Of a DNA stretch of 64,000 nucleotides, positions 9,390 through 17,944 are shown piece after piece; the first letter of the stretch is position 1; the number at the start of each line of letters is the position of its first letter. The stretch is from Yoonia vestfoldensis SKA53. GTDB lineage: Bacteria; Pseudomonadota; Alphaproteobacteria; Rhodobacterales; Rhodobacteraceae. The notes under the pieces were generated by a model. The model was not told the DNA's origin. It made no database searches and saw only the letters and a list, made by a program, of their open reading frames with translations. Both the position numbers and the translations under genes were made by a program. Location: contig NZ_CH672414.1 in the NCBI RefSeq assembly GCF_000152785.1, forward strand, positions 1,924,639 to 1,988,638. The letters run 5' to 3'.

Positions 9390-9465
9390 GGTGGGTTCCT
9401 CCCTGGTATGTCCGGTTGTCCCGGGCTGATATTTCCGCGTTCTGCGCGGCCTTGCTTAATTCTTA

Positions 9466-9488
9466 CAAAACGCCGCATTGCGGCGGCG
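9466..9488 (-). terminator. Terminator after the universal stress protein gene
   Basis: On the minus strand CGCCGC-AAT-GCGGCG is followed by TTTTG about 20 bases after the usp stop. It separates usp from the tct operon, which then needs its own promoter between about 9390 and 9465. Confidence 0.65.
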
Positions 9489-9508
9489 CGCGCTGATGGG
9501 ATGATGCA

Positions 9509-10360
9509 TCAATGCGCCATCAGAACCGGCATCTCGGTGTCATCCACGATGCGCTGCGTATTGCCGCCAAACAGCATTTCGGTCTCATGGCTATGGCTAT
9601 AGGCGCCTGTTACCAGCAGGCTGGCCCCGATGCTTTTGCAGGTGGCCAAAAGCGCAGTTGCTGGGTCCTTGCCATCAAAGTGAACAATCTCGGCGGTGAT
9701 CCCGCGGATGGCGTAATAGGCGACCAATTCCTCGGCCGTCGGGCCGTGCGGTTGCAATTTACCGCCGGTCAGAATGCTGACGCGCTTGGCCGCATGCACG
9801 ATGTCCAATGACGACGCGACAGCGCGCGCCGCTGGCAGCGATCCGTTCCAGCCGACTGCCACATGCTGTGCGAACGTCGCGTCAGGCTGCAATTGTCCCG
9901 GACAGATCAGCACTGGGCGACCCGCCCCATAGAGCGCCGATTTGAGCGAAGTCGGCCCCAAATTGTTTTCCCGCTGAGGCTTGGGAAGGACGATCAGATC
10001 GGTCAGGCGACCCGCATGCCGCACCACATCGGCCATGCGCCCGGGTTCTTCGGTAAATGTGCAAGTGGCGGTGCCGGCTTCGCTGGCATCTTCGCTCAGC
10101 CCGAATTCACGCGCCAGACGATGCAGGATGCCCCGCAGGTGGTCTTCCTGCCGGTTGGCAAGCTCGACCGCCTGCTCTAGCATCACCTTGCGCGCAAAGT
10201 CGTTCAGCGGAACGCCTTGCGGCAGAAGGTCCTGAGGCTGGACGCGACAATGCACAACATTGACCTGTGCATCATGCTGCTTTGCCAGCTGTGCTGCGTG
10301 GGCAAGCACGGTCGCAACCATGCCATCGCCACGCACAGGAACCAAAATTGACTTCAACAT
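9509..10360 (-). CDS. Universal stress protein, tandem UspA domains
   Basis: 283 residues made of two UspA-like halves. Residues 1-155 start MLKSILVPVRGDG and end with GAGRPVLICP. Residues 165-283 start VAVGWNGSLPAARAV and end with GGNTQRIVDDTEMPVLMAH, a clear UspA C-terminal signature; VTGAYSHS corresponds to the nucleotide-binding segment. A cytoplasmic stress protein, probably an ATP-binding dimer. It appears monocistronic, with its own terminator and a roughly 540-base AT-rich upstream region. Confidence 0.9.
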   Translation of the reverse strand: MLKSILVPVRGDGMVATVLAHAAQLAKQHDAQVNVVHCRVQPQDLLPQGVPLNDFARKVMLEQAVELANRQEDHLRGILHRLAREFGLSEDASEAGTATCTFTEEPGRMADVVRHAGRLTDLIVLPKPQRENNLGPTSLKSALYGAGRPVLICPGQLQPDATFAQHVAVGWNGSLPAARAVASSLDIVHAAKRVSILTGGKLQPHGPTAEELVAYYAIRGITAEIVHFDGKDPATALLATCKSIGASLLVTGAYSHSHETEMLFGGNTQRIVDDTEMPVLMAH

Positions 10361-10904
10361 CGTGCTCTTCCCCGCGTCTTATCCGTCGCCACTTTGTGGC
10401 ATTTTCTTACGGGGTGAACCTTTCAGCTGGCCCATCCGAAAGGTGGTACGCAATAAAGTTACGCGCAGGAATGTTTCGTCAAGTGGTAAATATTCGTAAT
10501 AAATTTAGTATGACAATTTTGTGATGTTTTTTAAGCTGTTGTAAAATAATAAAATTTTTGTATCCTAAGGTATACTGCAAAATCAGAGTACTTAGGCGAA
10601 GTTGAGCCATCCAAATGTGGCTTTTTCGACTTCGCCTTGTCAGAGGATTCGCGTGATGCATCGCATTGCTCCGCGATCCGCAAAACGCGAAGCTGCCGTC
10701 GCTGGGCTGGGGTGGCGGCAACGCGCGCCCGGTTCCGCCCATCTGGATCGACAGATTGTCTGTTGGGGCGATGTCATCGACCGTGAGTCGTTCAACTGTG
10801 CGGGCAGACAAGACACGCTGGTCCCTGACGATTTGTCCTACCCCAATCCACTTTCGGGGGCCAAGATCAGGGTGCATCCGGCGATTAGATCCAAGGCGCG
10901 GCCT
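10361..10904. other. AT-rich intergenic region with several inverted repeats
   Basis: No convincing gene. Bases 10440-10590 are much more AT-rich than the surroundings. Visible elements are the inverted repeat ACCTTTC/GAAAGGT (10418-10444), GCCAC-TTT-GTGGC (10389-10401), a possible minus-strand TTGACG -35 element for usp near 10475-10480, and a large hairpin at 10594-10637. A 132-codon minus-strand frame (10479-10877) runs straight through the AT-rich part and resembles no known protein. Confidence 0.5.
10594..10637. other. Long imperfect hairpin of unknown role
   Basis: Eleven base pairs (10594-10604 with 10627-10637, one wobble), a one-sided TTTT bulge, then five more pairs (10605-10609 with 10618-10622) around an 8-base loop. 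It is not followed by a T-run on either strand, so it is not a standard terminator. It could be a small RNA, a processing site or a mobile-repeat remnant. Confidence 0.5.
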
Positions 10905-12590
10905 TCAGAGGTCACCTTGCGCGCTTGGCGGCGGCGATTGCCAAATAATACGAACAGAAGCGCCATGCGGTATTGGCCGCCTTTCCGGATGCTGCTTTTT
11001 GCGCCGGTCACGATCAACCCTGGGCACAAACAAACCGATCCAAAGTAGGTAAAAAAGCAACTCGGCCGCTTGCACAGGCATTGTATTACTCTGTGCCGGC
11101 TGCGCCATGTCGGATTGGTCGACCGCCTGCGCCAATACGGCAAGGATCATGTTATCGACTGACGCGTCGTCTCTTTTGGCCGATGCGACACCAATATCAT
11201 GCACCGTACCAGATTGCAGGTGCGGGGCATCGGGCGACAAGGTTGTGGCGGTGATCTCGGCCAACTGATCAAACAGGCTCAGCCGGTAAACAAGCTTGGC
11301 TGCCACGGGCGCATCCATGGGCAGGACGATGGCAAGGTGTTGATCTTCTGCGCCAAGGGTCAAAACTGGCCGGCCGTCCGGATCGTGGGATAATTGCAGG
11401 GGGAACCCGTCCAACGTCGCCATGACGGGCGTCTGTGTCGGGTTGTAGATCAGCGTATAGACACCTTGTTTCAGCAGGTCTGCCGCTTGGATATCAGGTG
11501 TCGGGACCATGTCATCATGGTTGCCATCGGGGCCGAGCATCGCGGCAAGCAGGTCCAGCCTATCCTCGGACATCCTGTCAAACGAACCCGCGTTGAACGT
11601 CAGTAAACCGTCCTCGCCGACGTCAAGCCCGATGTCGGCGGGCAAAACAGGATTTGACGCAAAGCCATAAACCGGACGGGTTGTGATCTTGCGCAGCCGG
11701 TCAAGCAGAGTTTGCGCGAGTATTCCGTCTTGCGGGCTGATGTCGGTGCCGCTGACCACGCCACGTTTTACGATGCCCGCAAGGAAGGTCTGTATCGCAT
11801 TCACTTCACGGATCAAGGACGCCACCCGCAATTGCAGCGCGGCAATAGTCTCTTTTGGACGCAGATATGCGTGATTTTGCAATGTCAGAACGATGCGAGG
11901 CTCCACCGCTACGCCATCCGTGGCCGGAATTTCGTCAACAGACCCGACAAGCGGCTGGCCTTGGGGCGGCAAAGCCGCTTGCAGAACATGTAAAATTGTC
12001 TTGATCGACGCCGGTTGCAGCGCATGCGCCGTGCCAGGAAGGCTTTTCACGACAAGTGCAAGACCCTGCCGTGTCTGTAGCAGCCAAGCTTTCAGGCCGG
12101 AGAGGCCATTCAGGCTTTGGACAAGGGACTGCAAACTGTCATTGCCAGCGCCAATCGCAACTGTGTGATCGGTGGTGCCGGTGGACAGCTTGACTGGGCC
12201 AGCGGGCGGCAGCAGAATTGTCCCCTGTTGCGCATATTGGGCAAATCTCACAACGATGATCTGGGACGTGCCTTGTGGCCGCGTGATTGGGTCGGATGAC
12301 AATGCAGTCCGGCTGATCCCGTCCGGCGCGCCACTTACGGGCGGCTGCGCGATCTTGTTGCTCTCGTTGGCTCCAGCCAGCGTTTCAAGCGACGACCTGA
12401 GCGCGCTGACGGCTTGATAGATTTGCGCCCTGATCGAGATCGCCGTTTGGACGCTTGCCGTAGCACGATCTGTTTGAAGCATTTTTTGCGCAGATGCAGA
12501 GGCCCCACCAAGCGGCGTAGGCGGCACCGATGTCATGCGCCGCTCAGACAGGGCGCTTTCGGCCAAGTGATGGGCTTTGATGTCAACCAT
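10905..12590 (-). CDS. FliD-like protein (flagellar filament cap family), isolated and divergent
   Basis: 561 residues. Residues around 105-190 (QIIVVRFAQYAQQG, TVAIGAGNDSLQSLVQSLNG, GLALVVKSLPGTA) follow the pattern of the FliD N-terminal domain. Residues 255-365 (LRVASLIREVNAIQTFLAGIV, LLDRLRKITTRPV, IGLDVGEDGLLTFNAGSFDRM) follow the FliD C-terminal domain. The end departs from FliD: a hydrophobic stretch AAELLFYLLWIGLFV near 505-520 and a basic tail. A cap protein would be exported to the filament tip, but no flagellar gene lies nearby and the normal FliD C-terminus is not seen. Possibly a decayed or repurposed FliD. Confidence 0.5.
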   Translation of the reverse strand: MVDIKAHHLAESALSERRMTSVPPTPLGGASASAQKMLQTDRATASVQTAISIRAQIYQAVSALRSSLETLAGANESNKIAQPPVSGAPDGISRTALSSDPITRPQGTSQIIVVRFAQYAQQGTILLPPAGPVKLSTGTTDHTVAIGAGNDSLQSLVQSLNGLSGLKAWLLQTRQGLALVVKSLPGTAHALQPASIKTILHVLQAALPPQGQPLVGSVDEIPATDGVAVEPRIVLTLQNHAYLRPKETIAALQLRVASLIREVNAIQTFLAGIVKRGVVSGTDISPQDGILAQTLLDRLRKITTRPVYGFASNPVLPADIGLDVGEDGLLTFNAGSFDRMSEDRLDLLAAMLGPDGNHDDMVPTPDIQAADLLKQGVYTLIYNPTQTPVMATLDGFPLQLSHDPDGRPVLTLGAEDQHLAIVLPMDAPVAAKLVYRLSLFDQLAEITATTLSPDAPHLQSGTVHDIGVASAKRDDASVDNMILAVLAQAVDQSDMAQPAQSNTMPVQAAELLFYLLWIGLFVPRVDRDRRKKQHPERRPIPHGASVRIIWQSPPPSAQGDL

Positions 12591-12608
12591 TTGAAAGCTC
12601 CCAACCTT

Positions 12609-12619
12609 GTTACAGTAAC
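12609..12619. promoter_or_regulatory. Small palindrome upstream of the FliD-like gene
   Basis: GTTACAGTAAC is an 11-base palindrome (5-bp arms) 19 bases before the ATG at 12590, in an otherwise featureless region. It may be an operator; evidence is weak. Confidence 0.25.
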
Positions 12620-12743
12620 GGCTTTCAGCGGTGATAATTTATTGTTCGCCCCGGCCGGACCAGAGGTCTGCAGTAGCATTCATTTCTGTATTGGCCCAAA
12701 TCGCCCATCGACACGCTGTGCGAACCGCCGCGCCATTTTGCGC

Positions 12744-12770
12744 AAAACCGCGCAGTTTGCACCGCGCGGT
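12744..12770 (-). terminator. Terminator of the copper operon
   Basis: On the minus strand ACCGCGC pairs with GCGCGGT around a 10-base loop, followed by TTTTG, starting 11 bases after the stop of the DUF305 gene. Confidence 0.7.
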
Positions 12771-12780
12771 CCTGGTTGGG

Positions 12781-13275
12781 TCAGTTGGCGTTTTCAGCCA
12801 ACCAATTGCGCATCTCTTCCATCTCGACCACCTGCGCGGCGATGATCTGATTGGCGAGGGCAAGCATCTGTGGGTCTTTCCCATGCGCGATCAACACCTG
12901 TGCCATATCAATGGCACCCTGATGGTGGGCGATCATCCCGCAGGCAAAGGCCACATCTGCGTCCTCGTTCATCATGCCGTCCTGCATGGCGGGCATGCTG
13001 ATCATCATGCGGCGCATGTTGTCCTGCACATGTTCGGGCATTGATTCAAGATCGACATCTTCCATGTCCATCATCCCCATCATGCCGGACCCCATGTCAC
13101 CGGATTGGTCACCATGCATGCCCCCATGGCCCATGGCGCCATGGGCCATCGCGCCCATCGCGGGAACGACATTGCATTGTTCGGGAAGCTGGAACACAGG
13201 GTCCTGCGCATGCGCTGCAAATGCGAAAGTGGTTGCAACAAGTGTGGTCGCAAAAAGTGTTTTAACGGTGTTCAT
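12781..13275 (-). CDS. DUF305 family periplasmic protein, methionine-rich
   Basis: 164 residues: signal peptide to about residue 24 (AAHA-QDPV), a Met/His/Gly-rich segment (about 40-75, several MGHGGMHG-like runs), then the DUF305 helical domain with FACGMIAHHQGAIDMAQVLI (HH at 117-118) and the end VVEMEEMRNWL. DUF305 proteins such as CopM bind copper or silver ions in the periplasm through His and Met. It sits behind an HMA copper chaperone gene and a CueR-like operator, which supports a copper-handling role. Confidence 0.85.
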   Translation of the reverse strand: MNTVKTLFATTLVATTFAFAAHAQDPVFQLPEQCNVVPAMGAMAHGAMGHGGMHGDQSGDMGSGMMGMMDMEDVDLESMPEHVQDNMRRMMISMPAMQDGMMNEDADVAFACGMIAHHQGAIDMAQVLIAHGKDPQMLALANQIIAAQVVEMEEMRNWLAENAN

Positions 13276-13309
13276 TTTTTTCTCCTGGATATCTGAATGT
13301 CTTGCACGG

Positions 13310-13522
13310 TCAAACGAGCACCGCTCGGGGTGGTGGGATGATGATCGCTGGATGACGTCCTGACGTGTCAGCCACAGCTGGCGCGACCGGATGGTTCACA
13401 TGCGATACCACCGGCATGACCAGCGCGGCATCGCCCGGCAGCCCGGCAAATAACGCGATCAGCAAAAGAACCGGCAACAGCGCCAATCGCAATCCATGGC
13501 CTGTTGTGCCAATGCTGGTCAT
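13310..13522 (-). CDS. Small single-pass membrane or secreted protein in the copper operon
   Basis: 70 residues of unknown family. Residues 12-33 (LALLPVLLLIALFAGLPGDAA) form one hydrophobic helix or signal sequence, followed by a short Pro/Val/His-containing tail (MPVVSHVNHP, IIIPPP). Its ATG overlaps the stop of the HMA chaperone gene by four bases (ATGA), strong evidence that it is translated. It lies between two copper-related genes, so a role in metal tolerance is likely but unproven. Confidence 0.6.
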   Translation of the reverse strand: MTSIGTTGHGLRLALLPVLLLIALFAGLPGDAALVMPVVSHVNHPVAPAVADTSGRHPAIIIPPPRAVLV

Positions 13523-13716
13523 GCAATCCGTCGTGGCGGGAAACCGGCCTGCGACAGGGCCTGTTCGATGGCCATGCCGTCAGCCTTTGATGTCACCGCG
13601 ACGCGCTTCGTTGGCAAGTCGATGACGACATCCGCCGCTGGGTCGAGCGTGTGGATCGTGGCAGTAATGGATCTGGCGCATCCACCGCACCCCATCTTGT
13701 CGATCTGAAACTGCAT
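13519..13716 (-). CDS. Heavy-metal-associated domain protein, copper chaperone (CopZ-like)
   Basis: 65 residues forming one HMA ferredoxin-like fold. The metal-binding motif is MGCGGCAR (residues 8-15), a Cys-x-x-Cys site for Cu(I), and the end ALSQAGFPP is typical of CopZ/Atx1 proteins. It is first in a three-gene operon and lies 42 bases after a CueR/HmrR-type operator. It should carry Cu(I) in the cytoplasm, though no copper ATPase is present in the window. Confidence 0.88.
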   Translation of the reverse strand: MQFQIDKMGCGGCARSITATIHTLDPAADVVIDLPTKRVAVTSKADGMAIEQALSQAGFPPRRIA

Positions 13717-13758
13717 GGTTTCTCCAACCCGATTGATGCATCTGCATTCGACATGGGT

Positions 13759-13780
13759 GTTCCAGTTACTGGAAGGTCAA
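13759..13780 (-). promoter_or_regulatory. CueR/HmrR-type (MerR family) operator-promoter
   Basis: On the minus strand TTGACCTTCCAGTAACTGGAAC contains a -35 TTGACC and the inverted repeat TTCCAGT/ACTGGAA, placed inside what would be an over-long spacer. This closely follows the known CueR site at copA (ACCTTCC with GGAAGG). It is 43 bases before copZ. The regulator gene is not in the window. Confidence 0.75.
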
Positions 13781-14066
13781 GGGCCAACATGAACATATTT
13801 CTTGATCTGCTTTCCGGGCCTTTGTGTTGGTGTAAGCACCCTGGGTCTGCCGCAATGTTCTGACAGCAGACTGGGCGTTAGCGGCGCACACCGGCATCGT
13901 TGCTCGCAAATAAAGCCCACATAATTCGATCTTTGGAATGAAACATGTCGAAAGATAGATTTTTAATACTTCCGGATTGATGATGTATCCGTTGGCGGCA
14001 TGGTAAAAATACGCTGTATTTCCCTTGGATGGAAGGGACTGATCAACGGATAGAGCTGATCTGACC
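13781..14066. other. Intergenic region between the copper operator and the receiver-like gene
   Basis: No gene recognised. It contains the palindrome AAATAC-GCT-GTATTT at 14007-14021, 46 bases before the start of the plus-strand gene at 14067 and a possible operator for it. Confidence 0.4.
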
Positions 14067-14645
14067 ATGTCGCTTATCAACATCAACACCTCGGCAGCCA
14101 AACTGAACAGACCCACAGGTTTGCGCGGTCTTTTCTATGATATTCGCTCCTGGGTGGACGGCGAGGTCGTGACCGGCAATCAGCTGCGCGACGATCAGCT
14201 ATTATTCGACACTGAGACCGCGAGTTTCGATCTGATCGCGCCAGAGCTGATTGAAGACCGTACGATCTATATCGTTGATCAAACGGGCGGCACTTTATAC
14301 CCAAAGGTCAGCAATGTGGCCGCGACGGCAAAATCCTTCGAAACCTTCGCCAGCCTCGAAGACGCAGCAGAGGCCGCGATGGACAAGTCGCACGACAGCG
14401 TCGCGCTTGTGCTGAATATTGACCTGATCGTGGACATGAATGATGCTGTCGAACAGTTGATCGCCGTCAAGCTGGCTTTGCCCGACGTGCCGGTGATTAT
14501 CTGCAGCAGGACATTTTCAAAAAACAATTTCTCGCTTCAAAGACGCGCGATCGCTGATGCATCCTTGCGCCTTCCGTGTACGGATGTGTCACTTGCACTG
14601 GCCATTGAAAGCGGCATCTTGAATAATAAGAACAGGCGCAGCTAG
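14067..14645 (+). CDS. Hypothetical protein with a degenerate receiver-like C-terminal half
   Basis: 192 residues, no close family recognised. Residues 100-185 (ALVLNIDLIVDMNDAVEQL, ALPDVPVIICSRTFSKNN, LRLPCTDVSLALAIESGI) suggest the alternating strand-helix pattern of a response-regulator receiver, but the paired N-terminal acids and the conserved Lys are not evident. The N-terminal 90 residues contain FYDIRSWVDGEVVTGNQL. There is no clear Shine-Dalgarno sequence before the ATG. It converges with the hybrid histidine kinase gene 65 bases away, suggesting a shared signalling role. Confidence 0.6.
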   Translation: MSLININTSAAKLNRPTGLRGLFYDIRSWVDGEVVTGNQLRDDQLLFDTETASFDLIAPELIEDRTIYIVDQTGGTLYPKVSNVAATAKSFETFASLEDAAEAAMDKSHDSVALVLNIDLIVDMNDAVEQLIAVKLALPDVPVIICSRTFSKNNFSLQRRAIADASLRLPCTDVSLALAIESGILNNKNRRS

Positions 14646-14710
14646 GGCAACCCCCGCAGACGCCTCGTTTCGTCCAGCTCGCGCTCAGTGAACAGACAAT
14701 GATCTTTTAG

Positions 14711-17290
14711 TCAGGCGGTGTGGGCGGCCAAGGCCCTAGATAGACTGGCGCTGTCAGACTTGACCGTTTCGAGCAAGCTCCACAGCTTTTGCCTGTCGCG
14801 CGCATTTGCGGCTTGTTCGGCGGCGCAGAGCGTTTTGGACAATCCTGAAAACCCCAAAACCGCGGTCGATCCGACCACGCGATGGATCGCGGCAGCAGCC
14901 TGATCATCTGCGTCGGGATGTGCATCCAGCGCATCCAACAATTCGGCAACTTCTGTCAGCCCAGCCTTCATCAGCCTGATCGCATTGTCGTCACCCAACG
15001 TTTCCGACAAAGCGGTAATAGCGCGCTGCACCTCGGTGCGTTCGGGGTCGCCCGCTACTGGTGTGGGTGCGGGCGCAGTTTCTTGTGGCAAGTATCCATC
15101 CAGAACCGCCGCAATCTCGTCTTGCGTCGTGGGTTTGGTCAATACGCCATCAATGCCTGCATTCCGCACCTCGTCGCTGTAGTGTATATTGGTATAGGCT
15201 GTCACCGCGACAATCATCGCATCGCAAGACGGACCACCTGCGCGGATGATGCGGGATGCTGTATAGCCGTCCATGTCCGGCATGTTCACATCCATAAAAA
15301 TGACGTCATAGGCCCGCATTGCGGCAAGACCGACAGCGATGCTGCCATCCTTTGCTTCATCGACGCTATGCCCAAGCTGGCGAACCACCGCAGCAAGAAG
15401 CGAAAGGTTGATTGCATTGTCATCAACCACCAGAATGTTGCGCGGCCCGACCAAGGATTTTTCATGCCGGTTCTGCGCTGCAGGCTGCGACAGAGTCTGC
15501 GCAGAGGCGCTGGCAGTGGCTGTCGACAGATCAATACTGAAACTGAAGGTGCTTCCTTCACCGGGGCTGCTTGTCAGACCCAAGGCGCCGTTCATCTGCT
15601 TGACAGCAGCATTTGCAATAACCAAACCAAGCCCGGCACCCTCGCGCGGGTGCGCACGATCACCATTTAACATTTTAAACTCTTCAAACAAACTCTCTTG
15701 CTTTTCTAGCGCTATTCCGACGCCTGTGTCCACCACCGCCACGTCGAGCGTGAACTTTCCTACGCTGGTCTCACGGAAAGATAACGCGACGGTAACACGC
15801 CCATTCGCCGTGAATTTGACCGCATTTCCGACAAGATTGTAGATCGCGCGCACAAAGGCGGGCGGCGTGCCGACAAAGGACGGTAACGGCGTGTCGCCCT
15901 GTTCCACGCGCAGGGCAAGCTGGGTATTCTGCCCAGCGGCCAGCGGGGTCAATTCGTTCAGGATCTCGGCGACGATGGCTGTGGGATCGAACAGAACCTT
16001 TTGCTGCGGCTGCCCATTCAACCGCGTCATGTCCAGCACATCATTGATCTGTTGCAAGGCACGCAGGCTGCAGTCACGCGCTGTCTGCACCAGGTTGCGG
16101 CCGACTTGGTCCATTCCTGTCTGGTCCAGCAAATCAAGTGCTGCGATCATGCCCTGCAGCGGCGTGCGCATGTCATGGCTCATCATCCCCAGAAAGGCAG
16201 TCTTGGCCGCAGCGTTCCTTTCTGCGCCCAAGCGTTCGATGCGCAGCTGGTCTTCGGCGGCGGCGGCGGCGGTCATGTCGCGGATGAACACGATCATGAT
16301 CGGGCGGCCATCAAGGTCGATATCAGCTGTTACGGATAGGTCTGCTGGGAATGACGGCCCGTTCGATCGGCGCGCCATGACACGCATCACACCCGTAGTG
16401 ATCAGCGGCGGCGTCACAGCGGCATCGTCTGGTTGCGCATTGGTTGGCTGCACGTCTTGCATGTCGATCAGCGCGCCGATGTGATGCCCGGCCAGATCGT
16501 CGCCCCGCACGCCAAAAACGCGGGTCACCGTTTGGTTAGTCAGCAATATCCTGCCATCCGCGTCGATAACGATGATCGCGTCCACGGCAGAATCGCATGC
16601 CTTGCCCAAGATGCCTGACAGGCGCTGCGCCCGACCTTCGACGCGACGCCACAAGGACAGGCCAGCCACCACCAACAACATGGCCACGATCGCCACGATA
16701 TTGTGGATCCAAAGCTGTCGCAAAAATGACCGTTCAGCCTGCTGCGCGATCTCAGCTGTACGGACAGCATACAATTCAGTCGCAGCCGTGATGTCTTGCA
16801 CGATCTGTGCAGCCGCGTGCAGGCGTGTCGTCACAACAAGAATCGTATGCGCGTCGGTTGGATCTATCGCATCAATCCGCTCCGCGAGCGCGTTGCGGAC
16901 CGCATCAAGCGCCACAAGTTTTTCGCCAAGATCGGGAGCTAGATCAGGATCAGACAACAAGACCATGGCCGCTTCAACGCGTTGTGAAAATCCGTCGAAC
17001 AAAAGGTTCAACCGGGCCAAACCGTTTTGCGACTCTAATTCTGGATCGGAACGGGCCAGCAAAAGACCATCTGCCGCCAGCACCAGTGCGCCATGGATCA
17101 CATCAAGATCGACCAACTGCGCGCGCGCAGCTTCGGCCGCAGTGTCACGCATCGTCTTGAGCCGTTGCTGCAGCGATGCGGCGTTAAATAGTATTAATAT
17201 GCAAGTCAGAAGAAGAAAAAGGACAATCGCCACGACGAAAAAACGGCGTGATTTCAATGGCACAAGAAAAATGGATGTAGCGGACGCCAT
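14711..17290 (-). CDS. Hybrid sensor histidine kinase with PAS, receiver and HPt domains
   Basis: 859-residue membrane sensor. Order: helix 17-36, periplasmic helical sensor 40-190, helix 194-214, PAS about 225-340, HisKA with phosphorylated His372 (SHDMRTPLQG), ATPase domain (N489 in NLVGNAVKF, DTGVG at 521, GAGLGL near 551-556), receiver 617-735 (acids 623-624, phospho-acceptor D667, T697, K719) and a C-terminal HPt domain with His803 (IHRVVGSTAVLGF). This supports a complete internal phosphorelay. The HPt motif lacks the usual Lys-Gly after His. A TTAA-N7-TTAA CtrA-type site lies about 40-55 bases upstream. The output partner is not known; the LuxR-type regulator at 17980 is a candidate. 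Confidence 0.92.
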   Translation of the reverse strand: MASATSIFLVPLKSRRFFVVAIVLFLLLTCILILFNAASLQQRLKTMRDTAAEAARAQLVDLDVIHGALVLAADGLLLARSDPELESQNGLARLNLLFDGFSQRVEAAMVLLSDPDLAPDLGEKLVALDAVRNALAERIDAIDPTDAHTILVVTTRLHAAAQIVQDITAATELYAVRTAEIAQQAERSFLRQLWIHNIVAIVAMLLVVAGLSLWRRVEGRAQRLSGILGKACDSAVDAIIVIDADGRILLTNQTVTRVFGVRGDDLAGHHIGALIDMQDVQPTNAQPDDAAVTPPLITTGVMRVMARRSNGPSFPADLSVTADIDLDGRPIMIVFIRDMTAAAAAEDQLRIERLGAERNAAAKTAFLGMMSHDMRTPLQGMIAALDLLDQTGMDQVGRNLVQTARDCSLRALQQINDVLDMTRLNGQPQQKVLFDPTAIVAEILNELTPLAAGQNTQLALRVEQGDTPLPSFVGTPPAFVRAIYNLVGNAVKFTANGRVTVALSFRETSVGKFTLDVAVVDTGVGIALEKQESLFEEFKMLNGDRAHPREGAGLGLVIANAAVKQMNGALGLTSSPGEGSTFSFSIDLSTATASASAQTLSQPAAQNRHEKSLVGPRNILVVDDNAINLSLLAAVVRQLGHSVDEAKDGSIAVGLAAMRAYDVIFMDVNMPDMDGYTASRIIRAGGPSCDAMIVAVTAYTNIHYSDEVRNAGIDGVLTKPTTQDEIAAVLDGYLPQETAPAPTPVAGDPERTEVQRAITALSETLGDDNAIRLMKAGLTEVAELLDALDAHPDADDQAAAAIHRVVGSTAVLGFSGLSKTLCAAEQAANARDRQKLWSLLETVKSDSASLSRALAAHTA

Positions 17291-17329
17291 GACACCCCTT
17301 CAGTCCGCGAATACCTCGGCCTGAGTACG

Positions 17330-17344
17330 TTAAGAAATAGTTAA
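17330..17344 (-). promoter_or_regulatory. CtrA-type binding site upstream of the hybrid kinase
   Basis: TTAACTATTTCTTAA on the minus strand is TTAA-N7-TTAA, the known full CtrA recognition pattern in alphaproteobacteria, placed 40-54 bases before the kinase ATG. CtrA controls motility and gene-transfer functions in Rhodobacterales, so CtrA control of this sensor is plausible. Confidence 0.5.
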
Positions 17345-17944
17345 AGGTAAAAACTTTTCGGTCTCATAGCACAGGGTGCTATCAGCCCGAGGCTTTACGA
17401 GTACCATACTTTTGTTCCGGATACAAAACGCATCACCGGCTATGCGGGGATCGCGACCGATGCGCACCAAATGCCTGCATCCGCGCAATAGCGCGACCGC
17501 AGGGGGCGCGCGCAGTTTTGAAAAATCAGTGCCTGCGGCGGTCTGGGCCATCATCTTACGCGACGGGTCGGAATGAATATTCCTGCCTGTTCGGGGTGCA
17601 TCAGCATCTGTCCACCCCGTGCAGCAAGATAAGGTATCATCAGACCATGCACTGGCCGCAAACAAGTCTTTCGGTGACGCGGCGCGCATGCCGCATGATT
17701 CTTGAAAACTTCGCCGCAGCACAATCACTATCCCCCAACGGACGGATAACAGCGCCCAAAAGCAATATAAAGCTAACTTTAGATATAAAGTTATCTTAAG
17801 TTGTCGTGTTACTTTTCCTTTTACTAGTTTAAGAACTTTACACGGGGAACTTGCGGACGCAGCTTATACAAAATCACTTTATAAGGTATTAAATATCTTT
17901 CGATGCACGCATCAGATGTGCGGAAACGTAAGGGAGGCAAGTTA
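17345..17944. other. Intergenic region between the kinase and the response regulator
   Basis: No supported gene. A 132-codon minus-strand frame (17330-17728) has unusual composition (many Ser, Cys, Arg) and no recognisable motif. Bases 17755-17900 are AT-rich and include the inverted repeat AACTTTA-GATA-TAAAGTT (17775-17792), likely part of the promoter region of the response regulator. Confidence 0.4.

Noticed and set aside
10479..10877. 132-codon minus-strand frame next to the FliD-like gene
   Set aside because: Crosses an AT-rich non-coding island and a large hairpin; no recognisable protein and poor codon pattern.
17330..17728. 132-codon minus-strand frame upstream of the kinase
   Set aside because: Would overlap the CtrA-type site and kinase promoter; unusual Ser/Cys/Arg composition, no motif, no ribosome-binding site.
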